Part shown: piece after piece, positions 17,582 through 26,353 of the stretch
Layout of the letters: each line of letters opens with the position of its first letter
Numbering within the stretch: the stretch's first letter is position 1
Assembly: GCA_943789295.1 (NCBI GenBank)
Contig: CALSTO010000002.1
Span: 310,001 to 374,000, forward strand
Reading direction: 5' to 3'
Source: MAG-121220-bin8 sp002700465
GTDB lineage: Bacteria > Bacteroidota > Bacteroidia > Flavobacteriales > Flavobacteriaceae
DNA: 64,000 bases
Program-made: the position numbers and the translations under genes
The notes under the pieces: generated by a model
What the model was told of the DNA's origin: nothing
Databases searched by the model: none
Seen by the model: the letters and a program-made list of their open reading frames with translations, nothing else

Positions 17582-19102
17582 CTAATTTGATATAATATTT
17601 AACATTTTTTCTGTTGATTTGATTGCTGAAACAGTTTGATCTGAATCTAAACCTCTAGTAACAAATTCTTTATCATTATTTTTCCATGTTATAATTGTTT
17701 CACATAAAGCATCAGAATTACTTCCTGGAGGTATTGTTACTGAATAATCTATTAGTTCAGGAAGAATAAATTTATTGTGTGAATATATTTTTTTTATTGC
17801 ATTAATAAATGCATCAAATTGTCCATCACCTGATCCTTTTTCGAAAAATTTCTTACCATTAATTTTTAATTCAATTTCTGCTGAGGGTTCATGCCCTTTT
17901 TTATGATTTAATATGTATGATTCAATTATTACCTTGTTTTTAAAATTTTCACTATTAATAACATCAGAAATTATGTAAGGTAAATCTTCTGCAGTTACCT
18001 TTTCTTTTTTATCTCCTAGTTCAATTATTCTGTTCGTTACTTTTTTTATATTTTCTTCATTTAATGTGAGCCCCAGTTCTTGTAAATTTTTTTTAATATT
18101 AGCCTTTCCTGACGTTTTTCCTAATGCATATTTTCTTTTTCTACCAAATCTTTCGGGAAGCAAATCATTAAAGTATAGATTTTTTTTACTGTCACCATCG
18201 GCATGAATTCCAGCAGTTTGAGTAAATACATTATCACCTACTATTGGTTTGTTAGCAGGTATTCTAAATCCAGTGAATGCTGATACAAGTCTACTAACTT
18301 TGTATAAAGATTTTTCTTTTAAATTAATTTTTATTTTTGGCAAAAAATCTCTTATTACTGCAGCTACGCTTGCCATTGGTGCGTTACCAGCTCTTTCTCC
18401 CATACCATTTACTGTTAAGTGTAAACCATGGCATCCAGCTTTCAAACCTTCAATAACATTAGAAACACTTAAATCATAATCATTGTGAGAATGAAAATCA
18501 AAATGCATTTCAGGATACTTTTTTACAATTATTGAAATATATTTATAAGTCTCATCTGGACTAAGTATACCTAGAGTGTCAGGAAGTAAAACTCTTTTTA
18601 CAGGTAATTTTTTAATAACATCTAAATATTCAAAAACAAAATCTTTAGAGTTTCTCATTCCATTACTCCAATCTTCTAAATAAATATTTGTAGTTATTCC
18701 TTTATTTTTAGCTTCATTTACTGCTTTAGTTACAGATTTAAAATAATCCTTTGGTGTTTGTTTTATTTGATAGGTTAAATGATTTAAAGAACCTTTAGTC
18801 AATAAATTTTGTACTATAGCACCTGATCTAATCAGCCACTCAAGGGAAATATTATTGTCAAGAAATGTAAGAATTTCAATTTTATTTAAAAATTTATTTT
18901 CTTTAGCCCAATTTGTAATTTTCTTAACGGCTTCAAATTCACCTTTAGAAACTCTAGCTGATGCTACTTCAATTCTGTCTATTTTTAATTCATTAATTAA
19001 TAATTTAGCTATTGTTAATTTTTCAGATGAAGAAAAAGACATCCCTGAAGTTTGTTCACCATCTCTTAAAGTAGTGTCCATTATTTCAACGTGTCTAGAC
19101 AT
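17582..19102 (-). CDS. Second LeuA-family synthase with regulatory domain (2-isopropylmalate/citramalate synthase-like)
   Basis: 506 residues. The N-terminal HMGL-like TIM barrel has 'EIMDTTLRDGEQTSGMSF', 'HFDFHSHNDYDLSVSNVIEGL' (metal-binding HxH) and 'GMGERAGNAPMASV'. The C-terminal part (about 380-500) resembles the LeuA allosteric dimer domain, with 'GDGQFDAFINAIKKI' and the late glycine/serine-rich 'TIPPGSNSDALCETIITW'. The leucine operon already has a short leuA without this domain, so this paralogue may make citramalate (for isoleucine), form a second isopropylmalate synthase, or act as the feedback-sensitive partner. Substrate cannot be read from the sequence. It lies 9 bp after leuD and 5 bp before leuB. 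Confidence 0.82.
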   Translation of the reverse strand: MSRHVEIMDTTLRDGEQTSGMSFSSSEKLTIAKLLINELKIDRIEVASARVSKGEFEAVKKITNWAKENKFLNKIEILTFLDNNISLEWLIRSGAIVQNLLTKGSLNHLTYQIKQTPKDYFKSVTKAVNEAKNKGITTNIYLEDWSNGMRNSKDFVFEYLDVIKKLPVKRVLLPDTLGILSPDETYKYISIIVKKYPEMHFDFHSHNDYDLSVSNVIEGLKAGCHGLHLTVNGMGERAGNAPMASVAAVIRDFLPKIKINLKEKSLYKVSRLVSAFTGFRIPANKPIVGDNVFTQTAGIHADGDSKKNLYFNDLLPERFGRKRKYALGKTSGKANIKKNLQELGLTLNEENIKKVTNRIIELGDKKEKVTAEDLPYIISDVINSENFKNKVIIESYILNHKKGHEPSAEIELKINGKKFFEKGSGDGQFDAFINAIKKIYSHNKFILPELIDYSVTIPPGSNSDALCETIITWKNNDKEFVTRGLDSDQTVSAIKSTEKMLNIISN

Positions 19103-19111
19103 TTATTAAAA

Positions 19112-19708
19112 TTACAGGGGGGTTGTTTTTGAAAACTTTTTTATAGTATCCTTAATATTCACTAAATAATCAATATCGTCATATCCATTTAACATGTTGT
19201 TTTTTTTGTAAGAGTTTATTTCAAATGGTTCTGAAATATTTAATTTTACAATAGTAACCATTTGATCTAAAAGACTAACTATAATTTCAGATTTTGGATC
19301 ATCAAAAACAACTTGAAAGATTTTGTCTAAAAATTCTGCGGATACTTGAACTGGTAAAACTCCAATATTCAAACAATTTGCTCTAAAAATATCAGCAAAA
19401 AAACTAGATATTACACATCTAAACCCATAATCATAAATTGCCCAAGCAGCATGCTCTCTGGATGAGCCTGATCCAAAATTTTTTCCTCCTACTAAGATTT
19501 TTCCATCAAATTTTTTGTTATTTAAAACAAAATCTTTTTTTTGGGTATCATCAGAATTATATCTCCAATCTCTAAATAAATTATCACCAAAACCAACTCT
19601 TTCTGTAGCTTTAAGAAATCTAGCAGGAATTATTTGATCAGTGTCAATATTTTCGATCGGAAGAGGAACACAGTTGCTTTTTAGTATTTTAAATTTTTCG
19701 TAAGCCAT
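19112..19708 (-). CDS. leuD: 3-isopropylmalate dehydratase small subunit
   Basis: 198 residues, the swivel-domain subunit that pairs with LeuC to isomerise 2- to 3-isopropylmalate. Recognised from 'VPLPIENIDTDQIIPARFL' near the N-terminus, 'ILVGGKNFGSGSSREHAAWAI' (substrate-binding GSGSSREH loop) and 'CVISSFFADIFRANCLNIGVLPV'. The size is the bacterial standard. It sits 3 bp after leuC and 9 bp before the second LeuA-like gene, so the whole block is certainly one transcript. Confidence 0.96.
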   Translation of the reverse strand: MAYEKFKILKSNCVPLPIENIDTDQIIPARFLKATERVGFGDNLFRDWRYNSDDTQKKDFVLNNKKFDGKILVGGKNFGSGSSREHAAWAIYDYGFRCVISSFFADIFRANCLNIGVLPVQVSAEFLDKIFQVVFDDPKSEIIVSLLDQMVTIVKLNISEPFEINSYKKNNMLNGYDDIDYLVNIKDTIKKFSKTTPL

Positions 19709-19711
19709 ATT

Positions 19712-21106
19712 TTAGTATAATGTTCTTGGATCAGTTATTTTCCCTGTAACAGCAGCAGCGGCAGCAACTAAAGGACTAGCTAATAATGTTCTAGAGCCTG
19801 GTCCCTGCCTTCCTTCAAAATTTCTATTTGAAGTACTTACAGCATATTTTCCAGAGGGAATTTTATCATCATTCATTGCTAAACAAGCAGAGCAACCGGG
19901 CTCTCTAAGTTCAAATCCAGATTCGTTTAAAATGTCTAGTAAACCTTCATCTTTTATAGCTTTTTCAACTTGGTGTGAACCTGGGACTAACCATGCTGTA
20001 ACATTTGATGCTTTTTTTCTTCCTTTTATAATTTTAGTAAATTCTCTAAAATCTTCAATTCTTCCATTAGTGCAGCTACCTAGAAAAACAAAATCAATAT
20101 TTTTACCAATCATACTTTGTCCTTCACTAAAATTCATGTAGCTAAGGGATTTTTTGTAGGTTTCTATGCCGCCATCTTGGTTTTTAGCCAAAGGAATTTC
20201 TTTAGAAATACCCATTCCCATACCTGGATTGGTTCCATAGGTTATCATAGGGTTTATCGACTCGCCGTAAAATTTTAATTCTTTATCAAAAATAGCATCT
20301 TGATCTGATGCTAACGTATTCCAATATTTCATTGCTTTAATCCAATTCTCTTTTTTTGGAGTATATTCTCTGTCTTTTATATAATCGAATGTCTTTGCAT
20401 CTGGAGCAATCATTCCTCCTCTTGCACCCATTTCAATACTTAGATTGCAAACTGTCATTCTACCTTCCATAGACATATCTCTAAAAACTTCCCCTGAGTA
20501 TTCAACAAAATAACCTGTTGCACCAGAGGTTGAAAGTTCTGATATAATAAAAAGAGCAACATCTTTTGGACTAACTCCTTTGTTGAGTTTACCATCTATT
20601 GTAATTCTCATTGTTTTAGGCTTAGGTTGCATAATGCACTGGGTCGATAAAACCATTTCTACCTCAGATGTTCCAATTCCAAATGCTATAGCTCCAAATG
20701 CACCATGAGTTGATGTATGAGAATCACCACAAACTATGGTTGCTCCGGGTTGAGTGATTCCGTATTCAGGACCCACAACATGAACAATACCATTTTTTTC
20801 ATGACCTAATCCCCAATATGAAATACCATGTAATTTCGAGTTTTTTTCTAGAGCAAGTAATTGATTTGCAGAAAGAGGATCTTTCACTGGCAAATGTTGA
20901 TTTACAGTTGGAGTGTTATGATCTGCTGTTGCAAATGTTTTTTTAGGAAATAAAACTTTGATTCCTCTTTTTTTTAGACCTAAAAAAGCTACTGGACTTG
21001 TTACTTCATGAACCATGTGTCTGTCGATAAACAGAACGTCCGGTCCGTCTTTTATTTTATGAACCACATGCGAGTCCCAAACTTTATCAAATAAGGTTTT
21101 ACTCAT
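19712..21106 (-). CDS. leuC: 3-isopropylmalate dehydratase large subunit
   Basis: 464 residues of an aconitase-family protein. Fe-S cluster cysteines are in 'FLGSCTNGR' and 'EPGCSACLAMN'. Other landmarks are 'KTLFDKVWDSHVV' at the N-terminus, 'DHNTPT', 'VCGDSHTSTHGAFGAIAFGIGTSEVE' and 'STSNRNFEGRQGPGSRTLLASP' at the C-terminus. It needs a [4Fe-4S] cluster and the LeuD subunit. Its start is 11 bp after the leuA stop, and 3 bp separate it from leuD. Confidence 0.97.
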   Translation of the reverse strand: MSKTLFDKVWDSHVVHKIKDGPDVLFIDRHMVHEVTSPVAFLGLKKRGIKVLFPKKTFATADHNTPTVNQHLPVKDPLSANQLLALEKNSKLHGISYWGLGHEKNGIVHVVGPEYGITQPGATIVCGDSHTSTHGAFGAIAFGIGTSEVEMVLSTQCIMQPKPKTMRITIDGKLNKGVSPKDVALFIISELSTSGATGYFVEYSGEVFRDMSMEGRMTVCNLSIEMGARGGMIAPDAKTFDYIKDREYTPKKENWIKAMKYWNTLASDQDAIFDKELKFYGESINPMITYGTNPGMGMGISKEIPLAKNQDGGIETYKKSLSYMNFSEGQSMIGKNIDFVFLGSCTNGRIEDFREFTKIIKGRKKASNVTAWLVPGSHQVEKAIKDEGLLDILNESGFELREPGCSACLAMNDDKIPSGKYAVSTSNRNFEGRQGPGSRTLLASPLVAAAAAVTGKITDPRTLY

Positions 21107-21117
21107 TTTAATATATA

Positions 21118-22269
21118 TTATAAAGATTTTTTGATTAGGTGTGGAATATCTTCATCGGAGACTTCTTTTTTTAAATCAGCAAATTTCAAAAATTCAGGAT
21201 AAATTAAATCTAATTCGTTTTTAGAAAGATCGTATCCAATCTTTTTAGCTCTATATGCTAAAGCAGCTCTACCACTTCGAGCAGTAAGAATAATAGCTGA
21301 CTCATTTACTCCAACATCAAGTGGATTAATGATTTCGTAAGTTTCTCTGTTTTTAATTACACCATCTTGGTGAATTCCAGAACTGTGAGCAAAAGCATTT
21401 GCACCAACAATTGCTTTGTTTGGTTGAACTGGCATTCCCATTCCTTCGGAAACTAAATTACTTGTGTCAAAAAGTAATTTGGAATTTATATTAGTATCTA
21501 AATTCAGATTTGGATGTTGTCTCATTATCATGACAACTTCTTCAAGAGATGTATTTCCAGCCCTTTCTCCTATACCATTTATTGTACATTCAATTTGTCT
21601 TGCTCCATTAATTATTCCAGCAATTGAATTAGCAGTAGCTAGACCAAGGTCATTATGACAATGACATGAAATTGTAGCTTTATGAATATTTTTTACGTTT
21701 TCTACTAAATATTTTATTTTTTCACCATATTCATATGGCAAACAATACCCAGTTGTGTCAGGTATATTTAACACAGTTGCTCCTGATTCAATCATTTTTT
21801 CACAAACCCTAGCTAGGAACTCGTTATCAGTTCTTCCTGCATCTTCAGCATAAAACTCTACATCATCTACAAAAGTTTTGGCATACTTAACAGCCTGAGA
21901 GCCTATCTCTATAATTTTTTCTCGTGATGACTTGAATTTGTGTTCAATATGTGAATCAGATGTTCCAATACCAGTATGTATTCTCGGACGTTTAGCTGTT
22001 TTTAGAGCATTTGCAGCAACTTCAATATCGTTTTTAACAGCTCTTGTAAGTCCACACACGGTTGCATTTTCTACAATATTTGAAATCTCTACAACAGATT
22101 TAAAATCACCGGGACTTGAAACGGGAAAACCAGCTTCTATGACGTCAACTCCTAATTTATCTAGTCTTTTGGCAATTATAAGCTTTTGGGATGTGTTTAA
22201 TTTACATCCTGGAACTTGTTCTCCATCTCTTAATGTTGTGTCAAAAATTTTTACAAATTCTTTTGCCAT
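21118..22269 (-). CDS. leuA: 2-isopropylmalate synthase, short form
   Basis: 383 residues: a complete TIM-barrel catalytic domain with 'IFDTTLRDGEQVPGC' (metal/substrate Arg-Asp), 'ISCHCHNDLGLATANSIAGI' (HxH zinc ligands), 'NGIGERAGNTSLEEVVM' and 'AFAHSSGIHQDGVIKN'. It condenses acetyl-CoA with 2-oxoisovalerate to open leucine synthesis. The usual C-terminal leucine-sensing dimer domain (about 120 residues) is absent; only a short subdomain remains after residue 310. It is the first gene of the leu operon. The 81 bp upstream, up to the rluA-type gene, has no leader peptide or clear attenuator. Confidence 0.93.
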   Translation of the reverse strand: MAKEFVKIFDTTLRDGEQVPGCKLNTSQKLIIAKRLDKLGVDVIEAGFPVSSPGDFKSVVEISNIVENATVCGLTRAVKNDIEVAANALKTAKRPRIHTGIGTSDSHIEHKFKSSREKIIEIGSQAVKYAKTFVDDVEFYAEDAGRTDNEFLARVCEKMIESGATVLNIPDTTGYCLPYEYGEKIKYLVENVKNIHKATISCHCHNDLGLATANSIAGIINGARQIECTINGIGERAGNTSLEEVVMIMRQHPNLNLDTNINSKLLFDTSNLVSEGMGMPVQPNKAIVGANAFAHSSGIHQDGVIKNRETYEIINPLDVGVNESAIILTARSGRAALAYRAKKIGYDLSKNELDLIYPEFLKFADLKKEVSDEDIPHLIKKSL

Positions 22270-22350
22270 TTATTTATTATTACTTTTTTAAAGTAAACAG
22301 TAAGATGTAAAAGTAATAAAACTGAGTAAATATTTTATGCAATTATTATA

Positions 22351-23043
22351 CTAATTATAACATAAATCCCAAATTACATTTTTAGGAGGATTTGCAGTTA
22401 TTTTTATTGTCTTTTTAGAAACTGGATGTTGAAATTCAATTTTTCTTGAATGAAGATGTATACTTCCGTCTTTATTAGATCTTGGAAAGCCATATTTTAG
22501 ATCTCCTTTTATTGCCATTCCTCTGTTGGAAAGCTGGGTTCTTATTTGGTGATGTCTTCCAGTTTCTAATCTGATTTCCAACAAAGAGTATTTGTCAAGA
22601 GTGAATATTTGTTTATAGTATAAAATTGATTTTTTTGCATTTATATTTTTATCACTTTTAACATAGGATTTATTTTGTTTGTTGTTTTTTAACAAAAAAT
22701 CTTCAAGCCTAATTTCTTTTAATTCATCTATTCTATTAACTACGGCCCAATAAGTTTTTTGAATGCAATTTTCTTTAAACATTTTATTTAGCCTAGTAAG
22801 TGATTTTGATGTTTTTGTAAAAATAATAATACCACTTGTTGGTCTATCTAGTCTGTGGGTAATGCCAAGGTAAACATTCCCTGGTTTATTATATTTTTTT
22901 TTAAGGTAACCTTTTACTTTGTCTCCTAAAGTTTTGTCTTTAGTTTTATCTCCCTGAGTTAATTCACCAGGTTTTTTATTTACAATAATTAAATGATTGT
23001 CTTCAAATAAAATATTTTCTTCAAACAAATTAATATTGCTCAT
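22351..23043 (-). CDS. RluA-family RNA pseudouridine synthase
   Basis: 230 residues. The catalytic Asp lies in 'GITHRLDRPTSGIIIF', and the family 'LEIRLETGRHHQIRTQLSNRG' and 'GDLKYGF' motifs follow. No N-terminal S4 domain is present: the protein begins directly with 'ILFEDNHLIIVNKKPGELTQ', so it belongs to the short RluA/RluC-like group acting on rRNA or tRNA uridines. The exact target cannot be assigned. It overlaps the end of panB by 14 bp on the same strand, a pairing often seen in flavobacteria, and implies translational coupling. Confidence 0.9.
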   Translation of the reverse strand: MSNINLFEENILFEDNHLIIVNKKPGELTQGDKTKDKTLGDKVKGYLKKKYNKPGNVYLGITHRLDRPTSGIIIFTKTSKSLTRLNKMFKENCIQKTYWAVVNRIDELKEIRLEDFLLKNNKQNKSYVKSDKNINAKKSILYYKQIFTLDKYSLLEIRLETGRHHQIRTQLSNRGMAIKGDLKYGFPRSNKDGSIHLHSRKIEFQHPVSKKTIKITANPPKNVIWDLCYN

Positions 23044-23842
23044 CTTGATTAGGAAAATCTATATTTTTAACATCTTTAATATAATTTTTAATTGCTTTAG
23101 TCATTATTTCATTTAAGTCAACATATCTTCTTAAAAATCTAGGATTAAATTCTGTTGTCAAACCAACTAAGTCATGAGTTACCAACACTTGTCCGTCAAC
23201 ATTAGAGCCAGCACCAATTCCAATAACTGGATTTGAAACTGATGAAGTAACTACTTTTGAAATCTTTGCAGGTATTTTTTCTAATACAATCCCGAAACAT
23301 CCTAATCCGTCCAAAAGCTTTGCATCTTCAATTAATCTTTTAGCCTCTTCTTCCTCTTTAGCCCTAACTGAATATGTTCCGAATTTGTATATAGATTGTG
23401 GTGTTAGACCAAGATGACCCATTACAGGAATACCAGCATTTAAAATCCTAACGATAGATTCTTTAATTTCAGATCCTCCTTCCATTTTAACAGCATGAGC
23501 CCCTGATTCTTTCATAATTCTAATAGCTGATCTCAACGCTTCGCCAGAGTTTGATTGATAACTTCCAAAAGGTAAATCTACTACTACTAATGCTCTTTTA
23601 ACTCCTCTTACAACAGATGAAGCATGATATATTATTTGATCCAAAGTTATAGGTAAAGTAGTTTCATGTCCCGCCATAACGTTTGAAGCAGAATCTCCAA
23701 CTAAAATTATATCAATTCCTGAATTATCAATGATTTTTGCCATTGAATAATCATATCCAGTTAGCATTGAAATCTTTTCATTTCTAGATTTCATTTCTTT
23801 CAATGAATGGGTGGTAACTCTTTTGTATTCTTTTTTTGACAT
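23030..23842 (-). CDS. panB: 3-methyl-2-oxobutanoate hydroxymethyltransferase
   Basis: 270 residues. It transfers a hydroxymethyl group from methylene-tetrahydrofolate to 2-oxoisovalerate, giving ketopantoate for pantothenate and CoA. Landmarks: 'KISMLTGYDYSMAKIIDNSGIDIILVGDSASNVMAGHETTLPITLDQ' (metal-binding Asp pair, read as separate short motifs), 'VMGHLGLTPQSIYKFGTYSVRAK', 'IVLEKIPAKI' (catalytic Glu) and 'IGIGAGSNVDGQVLVTHDLVGL'. It shares its substrate, 2-oxoisovalerate, with leuA next door. It is divergent from dnaK, with a 112 bp gap holding the dnaK control elements. Confidence 0.95.
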   Translation of the reverse strand: MSKKEYKRVTTHSLKEMKSRNEKISMLTGYDYSMAKIIDNSGIDIILVGDSASNVMAGHETTLPITLDQIIYHASSVVRGVKRALVVVDLPFGSYQSNSGEALRSAIRIMKESGAHAVKMEGGSEIKESIVRILNAGIPVMGHLGLTPQSIYKFGTYSVRAKEEEEAKRLIEDAKLLDGLGCFGIVLEKIPAKISKVVTSSVSNPVIGIGAGSNVDGQVLVTHDLVGLTTEFNPRFLRRYVDLNEIMTKAIKNYIKDVKNIDFPNQDEQY

Positions 23843-23886
23843 AATTAACTTTTTTACAAATGTAATTTTATTTTAAAAATAACAAC

Positions 23887-23899
23887 TGACACACTGTCA
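23887..23899. promoter_or_regulatory. Perfect inverted repeat upstream of dnaK (TGACA-CAC-TGTCA)
   Basis: TGACA, three bases, TGTCA forms an exact 5 bp inverted repeat 12 bp upstream of the sigma-54-like TGGCAT box of dnaK and 55 bp from the dnaK ATG. Its place upstream of the promoter-like element would suit an activator; it also lies 44 bp before panB on the other strand. A related but imperfect copy is found before lon. Confidence 0.4.
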
Positions 23900-23911
23900 T
23901 ATTTATAAAAA

Positions 23912-23927
23912 TGGCATAATGATTGAA
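23912..23927 (+). promoter_or_regulatory. Sigma-54-like -24/-12 element upstream of dnaK
   Basis: TGGCAT, five bases (AATGA), TTGAA, continuing ATAT. It resembles the sigma-54 promoter with the -12 GC changed to GA and is the same element found at 11113 before lon, spacing included. It lies 27 bp before the dnaK ATG. The similarity between two protein quality-control genes is the main evidence. Confidence 0.5.
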
Positions 23928-23954
23928 ATATATAAGTAAATAAAAAAAAAAATA

Positions 23955-25865
23955 ATGAGTAAAATAATAGGTATTGATTTAGGAACAACAAATTCTTGCG
24001 TTTCAGTAATGGAAGGTAATGAACCTGTTGTAATCCCTAATGCAGAGGGTAAGAGAACTACACCATCTGTAATTGCTTTTGTTGAGGGTGGTGAAATTAA
24101 AGTTGGTGACCCAGCAAAAAGACAAGCTGTTACTAATCCCACAAAAACAATTGCTTCTGTAAAAAGGTTTATGGGTAATAAGTTTAGCGAGTCAAAAAAA
24201 GATGCTGATAGATCTGCTTACAAAGTAGTCAAAGGAGATAATGACACTGCAAGAGTAGATATTGACGGCAGATTATATACACCTCAAGAATTATCTGCAA
24301 TGATTCTTCAAAAAATGAAAAAAACAGCTGAAGATTATTTAGGTAATACAGTCAATGAAGCGGTTGTTACTGTTCCTGCATATTTTAATGATGCTCAAAG
24401 ACAAGCAACCAAAGAAGCAGGGGAGATTGCTGGGCTTAAAGTACAAAGAATTATTAATGAGCCCACTGCTGCTGCACTTGCTTATGGTCTCGATAAATCT
24501 GGAAAAGATCAAAAAATTGCTGTTTACGATTTAGGAGGAGGTACTTTTGATATTTCAGTTCTAGAACTTGGCGATGGTGTTTTTGAGGTTCTTTCAACAA
24601 ATGGAGATACTAGACTTGGGGGTGATGATTTCGATGAAGAAATTATTAGTTTCCTAGCTGATGACTTTAAAAAGAAAGAAGATATTGATTTAAGAAAGGA
24701 TCCAATGGCTCTTCAAAGATTAAAAGAAGCTGCAGAAAAAGCAAAAATTGAATTATCGTCATCTACTCAAACAGAAATAAACCTTCCTTATATAACTGCT
24801 ACTGCTTCGGGTCCTAAGCACCTTGTTGTTTCTCTAACAAGATCTAAGTTTGAACAGCTAACAAGTGATTTAGTTAAAAGATCTATGGAGCCGGTTAAAA
24901 AAGCAATTGATGATGCTGGTTTAAGTATTAATGAAATTGATGAAGTTATTTTGGTTGGTGGTTCAACTAGAATACCTGTCATTCAACAAAAAGTTGAAAA
25001 GTTTTTTGGAAAAAAGCCTTCAAAAGGAGTAAATCCAGATGAGGTTGTTGCTATTGGAGCAGCAATTCAAGGTGGAGTTTTAACTGGTGATGTTAAGGAT
25101 GTATTACTTTTAGACGTAACACCCTTATCTCTTGGTATTGAAACTATGGGAAGTGTTATGACTAAATTAATAGATGCAAACACTACAATTCCAACTAAAA
25201 AATCTCAAGTTTTTTCAACTGCAGCTGATAATCAACCATCGGTTGAAATACACGTTTTACAAGGTGAGAGGCCAATGGCTAAGGACAATAATACTATAGG
25301 TAGATTTCATTTAGATGGAATTCCACCTGCTCCAAGAGGAACTCCTCAAATTGAGGTTACTTTTGATATCGATGCTAATGGTTTAATTCACGTAACTGCT
25401 GCTGACAAAGCCACTGGTAAGACTCAGGATATAAGAATTGAAGCTTCTTCGGGCTTATCGGAAGATGAAATTGAAAAAATGAAGAAAGAGGCTGAAGCTA
25501 ATGCTGAATCAGATAAAAAAGCAAAAGAAGAAGTTGACACTTTAAATAGTGCTGATGCTATGATTTTCCAAACCGATAGTCAATTAAAAGAATTTGGAGA
25601 TAAAATTCCAGACGATAAGAAAAAGGTTATTGAGGATGCTTTGGACATACTTAAAAAAGCACATGAATCTAAAGATGTTGATTCTATAAAAACTGCCCTT
25701 GAAGGTATTAATGAAGCATGGAAAAATGCTTCAGAAGAACTTTATAAGGCTCAGGCGGAAGCTCAGCAAGCAAGTGGAGCTGGCGCTCAAGAAGCTGGTG
25801 GTGCTGAAAAACCTAAAGATGATTCGGATGATGTCCAAGATGTTGATTTTGAAGAAGTTAAATAA
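23955..25865 (+). CDS. dnaK: Molecular chaperone DnaK (Hsp70)
   Basis: 636 residues, full length. The N-terminal ATPase domain has 'IIGIDLGTTNSCVSVMEG', 'VVTVPAYFNDAQRQATKEAG', 'INEPTAAALAYGLDK', 'VYDLGGGTFDISVLELG' and 'VILVGGSTRIPVIQQ'. The linker 'DVLLLDVTPLSLGIETMG' is followed by the substrate-binding domain and a C-terminal lid ending in an Ala/Gly/Gln-rich tail and 'DVDFEEVK'. It folds nascent and damaged proteins with DnaJ and GrpE, neither of which is in this window. It is transcribed alone: a strong terminator follows, and two stress-type control elements precede it. Confidence 0.98.
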   Translation: MSKIIGIDLGTTNSCVSVMEGNEPVVIPNAEGKRTTPSVIAFVEGGEIKVGDPAKRQAVTNPTKTIASVKRFMGNKFSESKKDADRSAYKVVKGDNDTARVDIDGRLYTPQELSAMILQKMKKTAEDYLGNTVNEAVVTVPAYFNDAQRQATKEAGEIAGLKVQRIINEPTAAALAYGLDKSGKDQKIAVYDLGGGTFDISVLELGDGVFEVLSTNGDTRLGGDDFDEEIISFLADDFKKKEDIDLRKDPMALQRLKEAAEKAKIELSSSTQTEINLPYITATASGPKHLVVSLTRSKFEQLTSDLVKRSMEPVKKAIDDAGLSINEIDEVILVGGSTRIPVIQQKVEKFFGKKPSKGVNPDEVVAIGAAIQGGVLTGDVKDVLLLDVTPLSLGIETMGSVMTKLIDANTTIPTKKSQVFSTAADNQPSVEIHVLQGERPMAKDNNTIGRFHLDGIPPAPRGTPQIEVTFDIDANGLIHVTAADKATGKTQDIRIEASSGLSEDEIEKMKKEAEANAESDKKAKEEVDTLNSADAMIFQTDSQLKEFGDKIPDDKKKVIEDALDILKKAHESKDVDSIKTALEGINEAWKNASEELYKAQAEAQQASGAGAQEAGGAEKPKDDSDDVQDVDFEEVK

Positions 25866-25883
25866 TATTAGTGTTTAATACTT

Positions 25884-25917
25884 AAAAAGCGCATTAGTTT
25901 CTAATGCGCTTTTTTTT
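25884..25917 (+). terminator. Intrinsic terminator after dnaK
   Basis: AAGCGCATTAG (25887-25897), loop TTT, CTAATGCGCTT (25901-25911), a perfect 11 bp stem with a GCGC core, followed by a T8 run. It lies 21 bp after the dnaK stop, closing the transcript. Confidence 0.92.
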
Positions 25918-25930
25918 ATATTTATAATAT

Positions 25931-26350
25931 ATGGACAAGAAAAAAATATTAGATAAGATTAATTCATCAAATAAAAATACATTGATGGATACATTAGACA
26001 TTGAATTTATTGATATTGGTGAAGATTTTCTAGTTGCTAAAATGCCGGTCACTTCAAAAGTTTATCAACCAGATGGGGTTTTACATGGTGGAGCTACAGT
26101 TGCATTAGCAGAATCCGTTGGTAGTGCTGTTTCATATATGTCTGTAGACTATATGAATAAAACTGTAAGAGGAATAATTATTTCAGCTAATCATTTAAAA
26201 AGTGTTAAAGAAGGATATATTTATGCTAAAGCAACTCCCCTTCACAAGGGTAGATCAACTCAGTTATGGGAAATAAAAATAACAGATGATAATGATAATT
26301 TAATCTCTCATTGTAAGCTTTCTACCATGGTACTAAATAAAAATAAATAA
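25931..26350 (+). CDS. Hotdog-fold thioesterase (PaaI/MenI-like)
   Basis: 139 residues of the PaaI-type hotdog family. The helix-capping segment 'GVLHGGATVALAESVGS' carries the conserved HGG and the Asp/Glu-like catalytic acid (Glu in 'LAESVGS'). The later 'ANHLKSVKEGYIYAKATPLHKGRSTQLWEIKI' matches the 1,4-dihydroxy-2-naphthoyl-CoA or phenylacetyl-CoA thioesterase layout. It hydrolyses an acyl- or aryl-CoA; a role in menaquinone synthesis (MenI) is possible, but no men gene is nearby. It lies 3 bp before the CPBP protease gene, with which it is likely co-transcribed, and follows the dnaK terminator by about 14 bp. Confidence 0.85.
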   Translation: MDKKKILDKINSSNKNTLMDTLDIEFIDIGEDFLVAKMPVTSKVYQPDGVLHGGATVALAESVGSAVSYMSVDYMNKTVRGIIISANHLKSVKEGYIYAKATPLHKGRSTQLWEIKITDDNDNLISHCKLSTMVLNKNK

Positions 26351-26353
26351 AAT

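Noticed and set aside
21932..22291. 119-codon open frame antisense to leuA
   Set aside because: Fully covers the leuA coding start with no recognisable protein; leuA is certain on the other strand.
22270..22350. Leader peptide or riboswitch before leuA
   Set aside because: Only 81 bp of AT-rich sequence, with no Leu-rich short frame and no stable stem.
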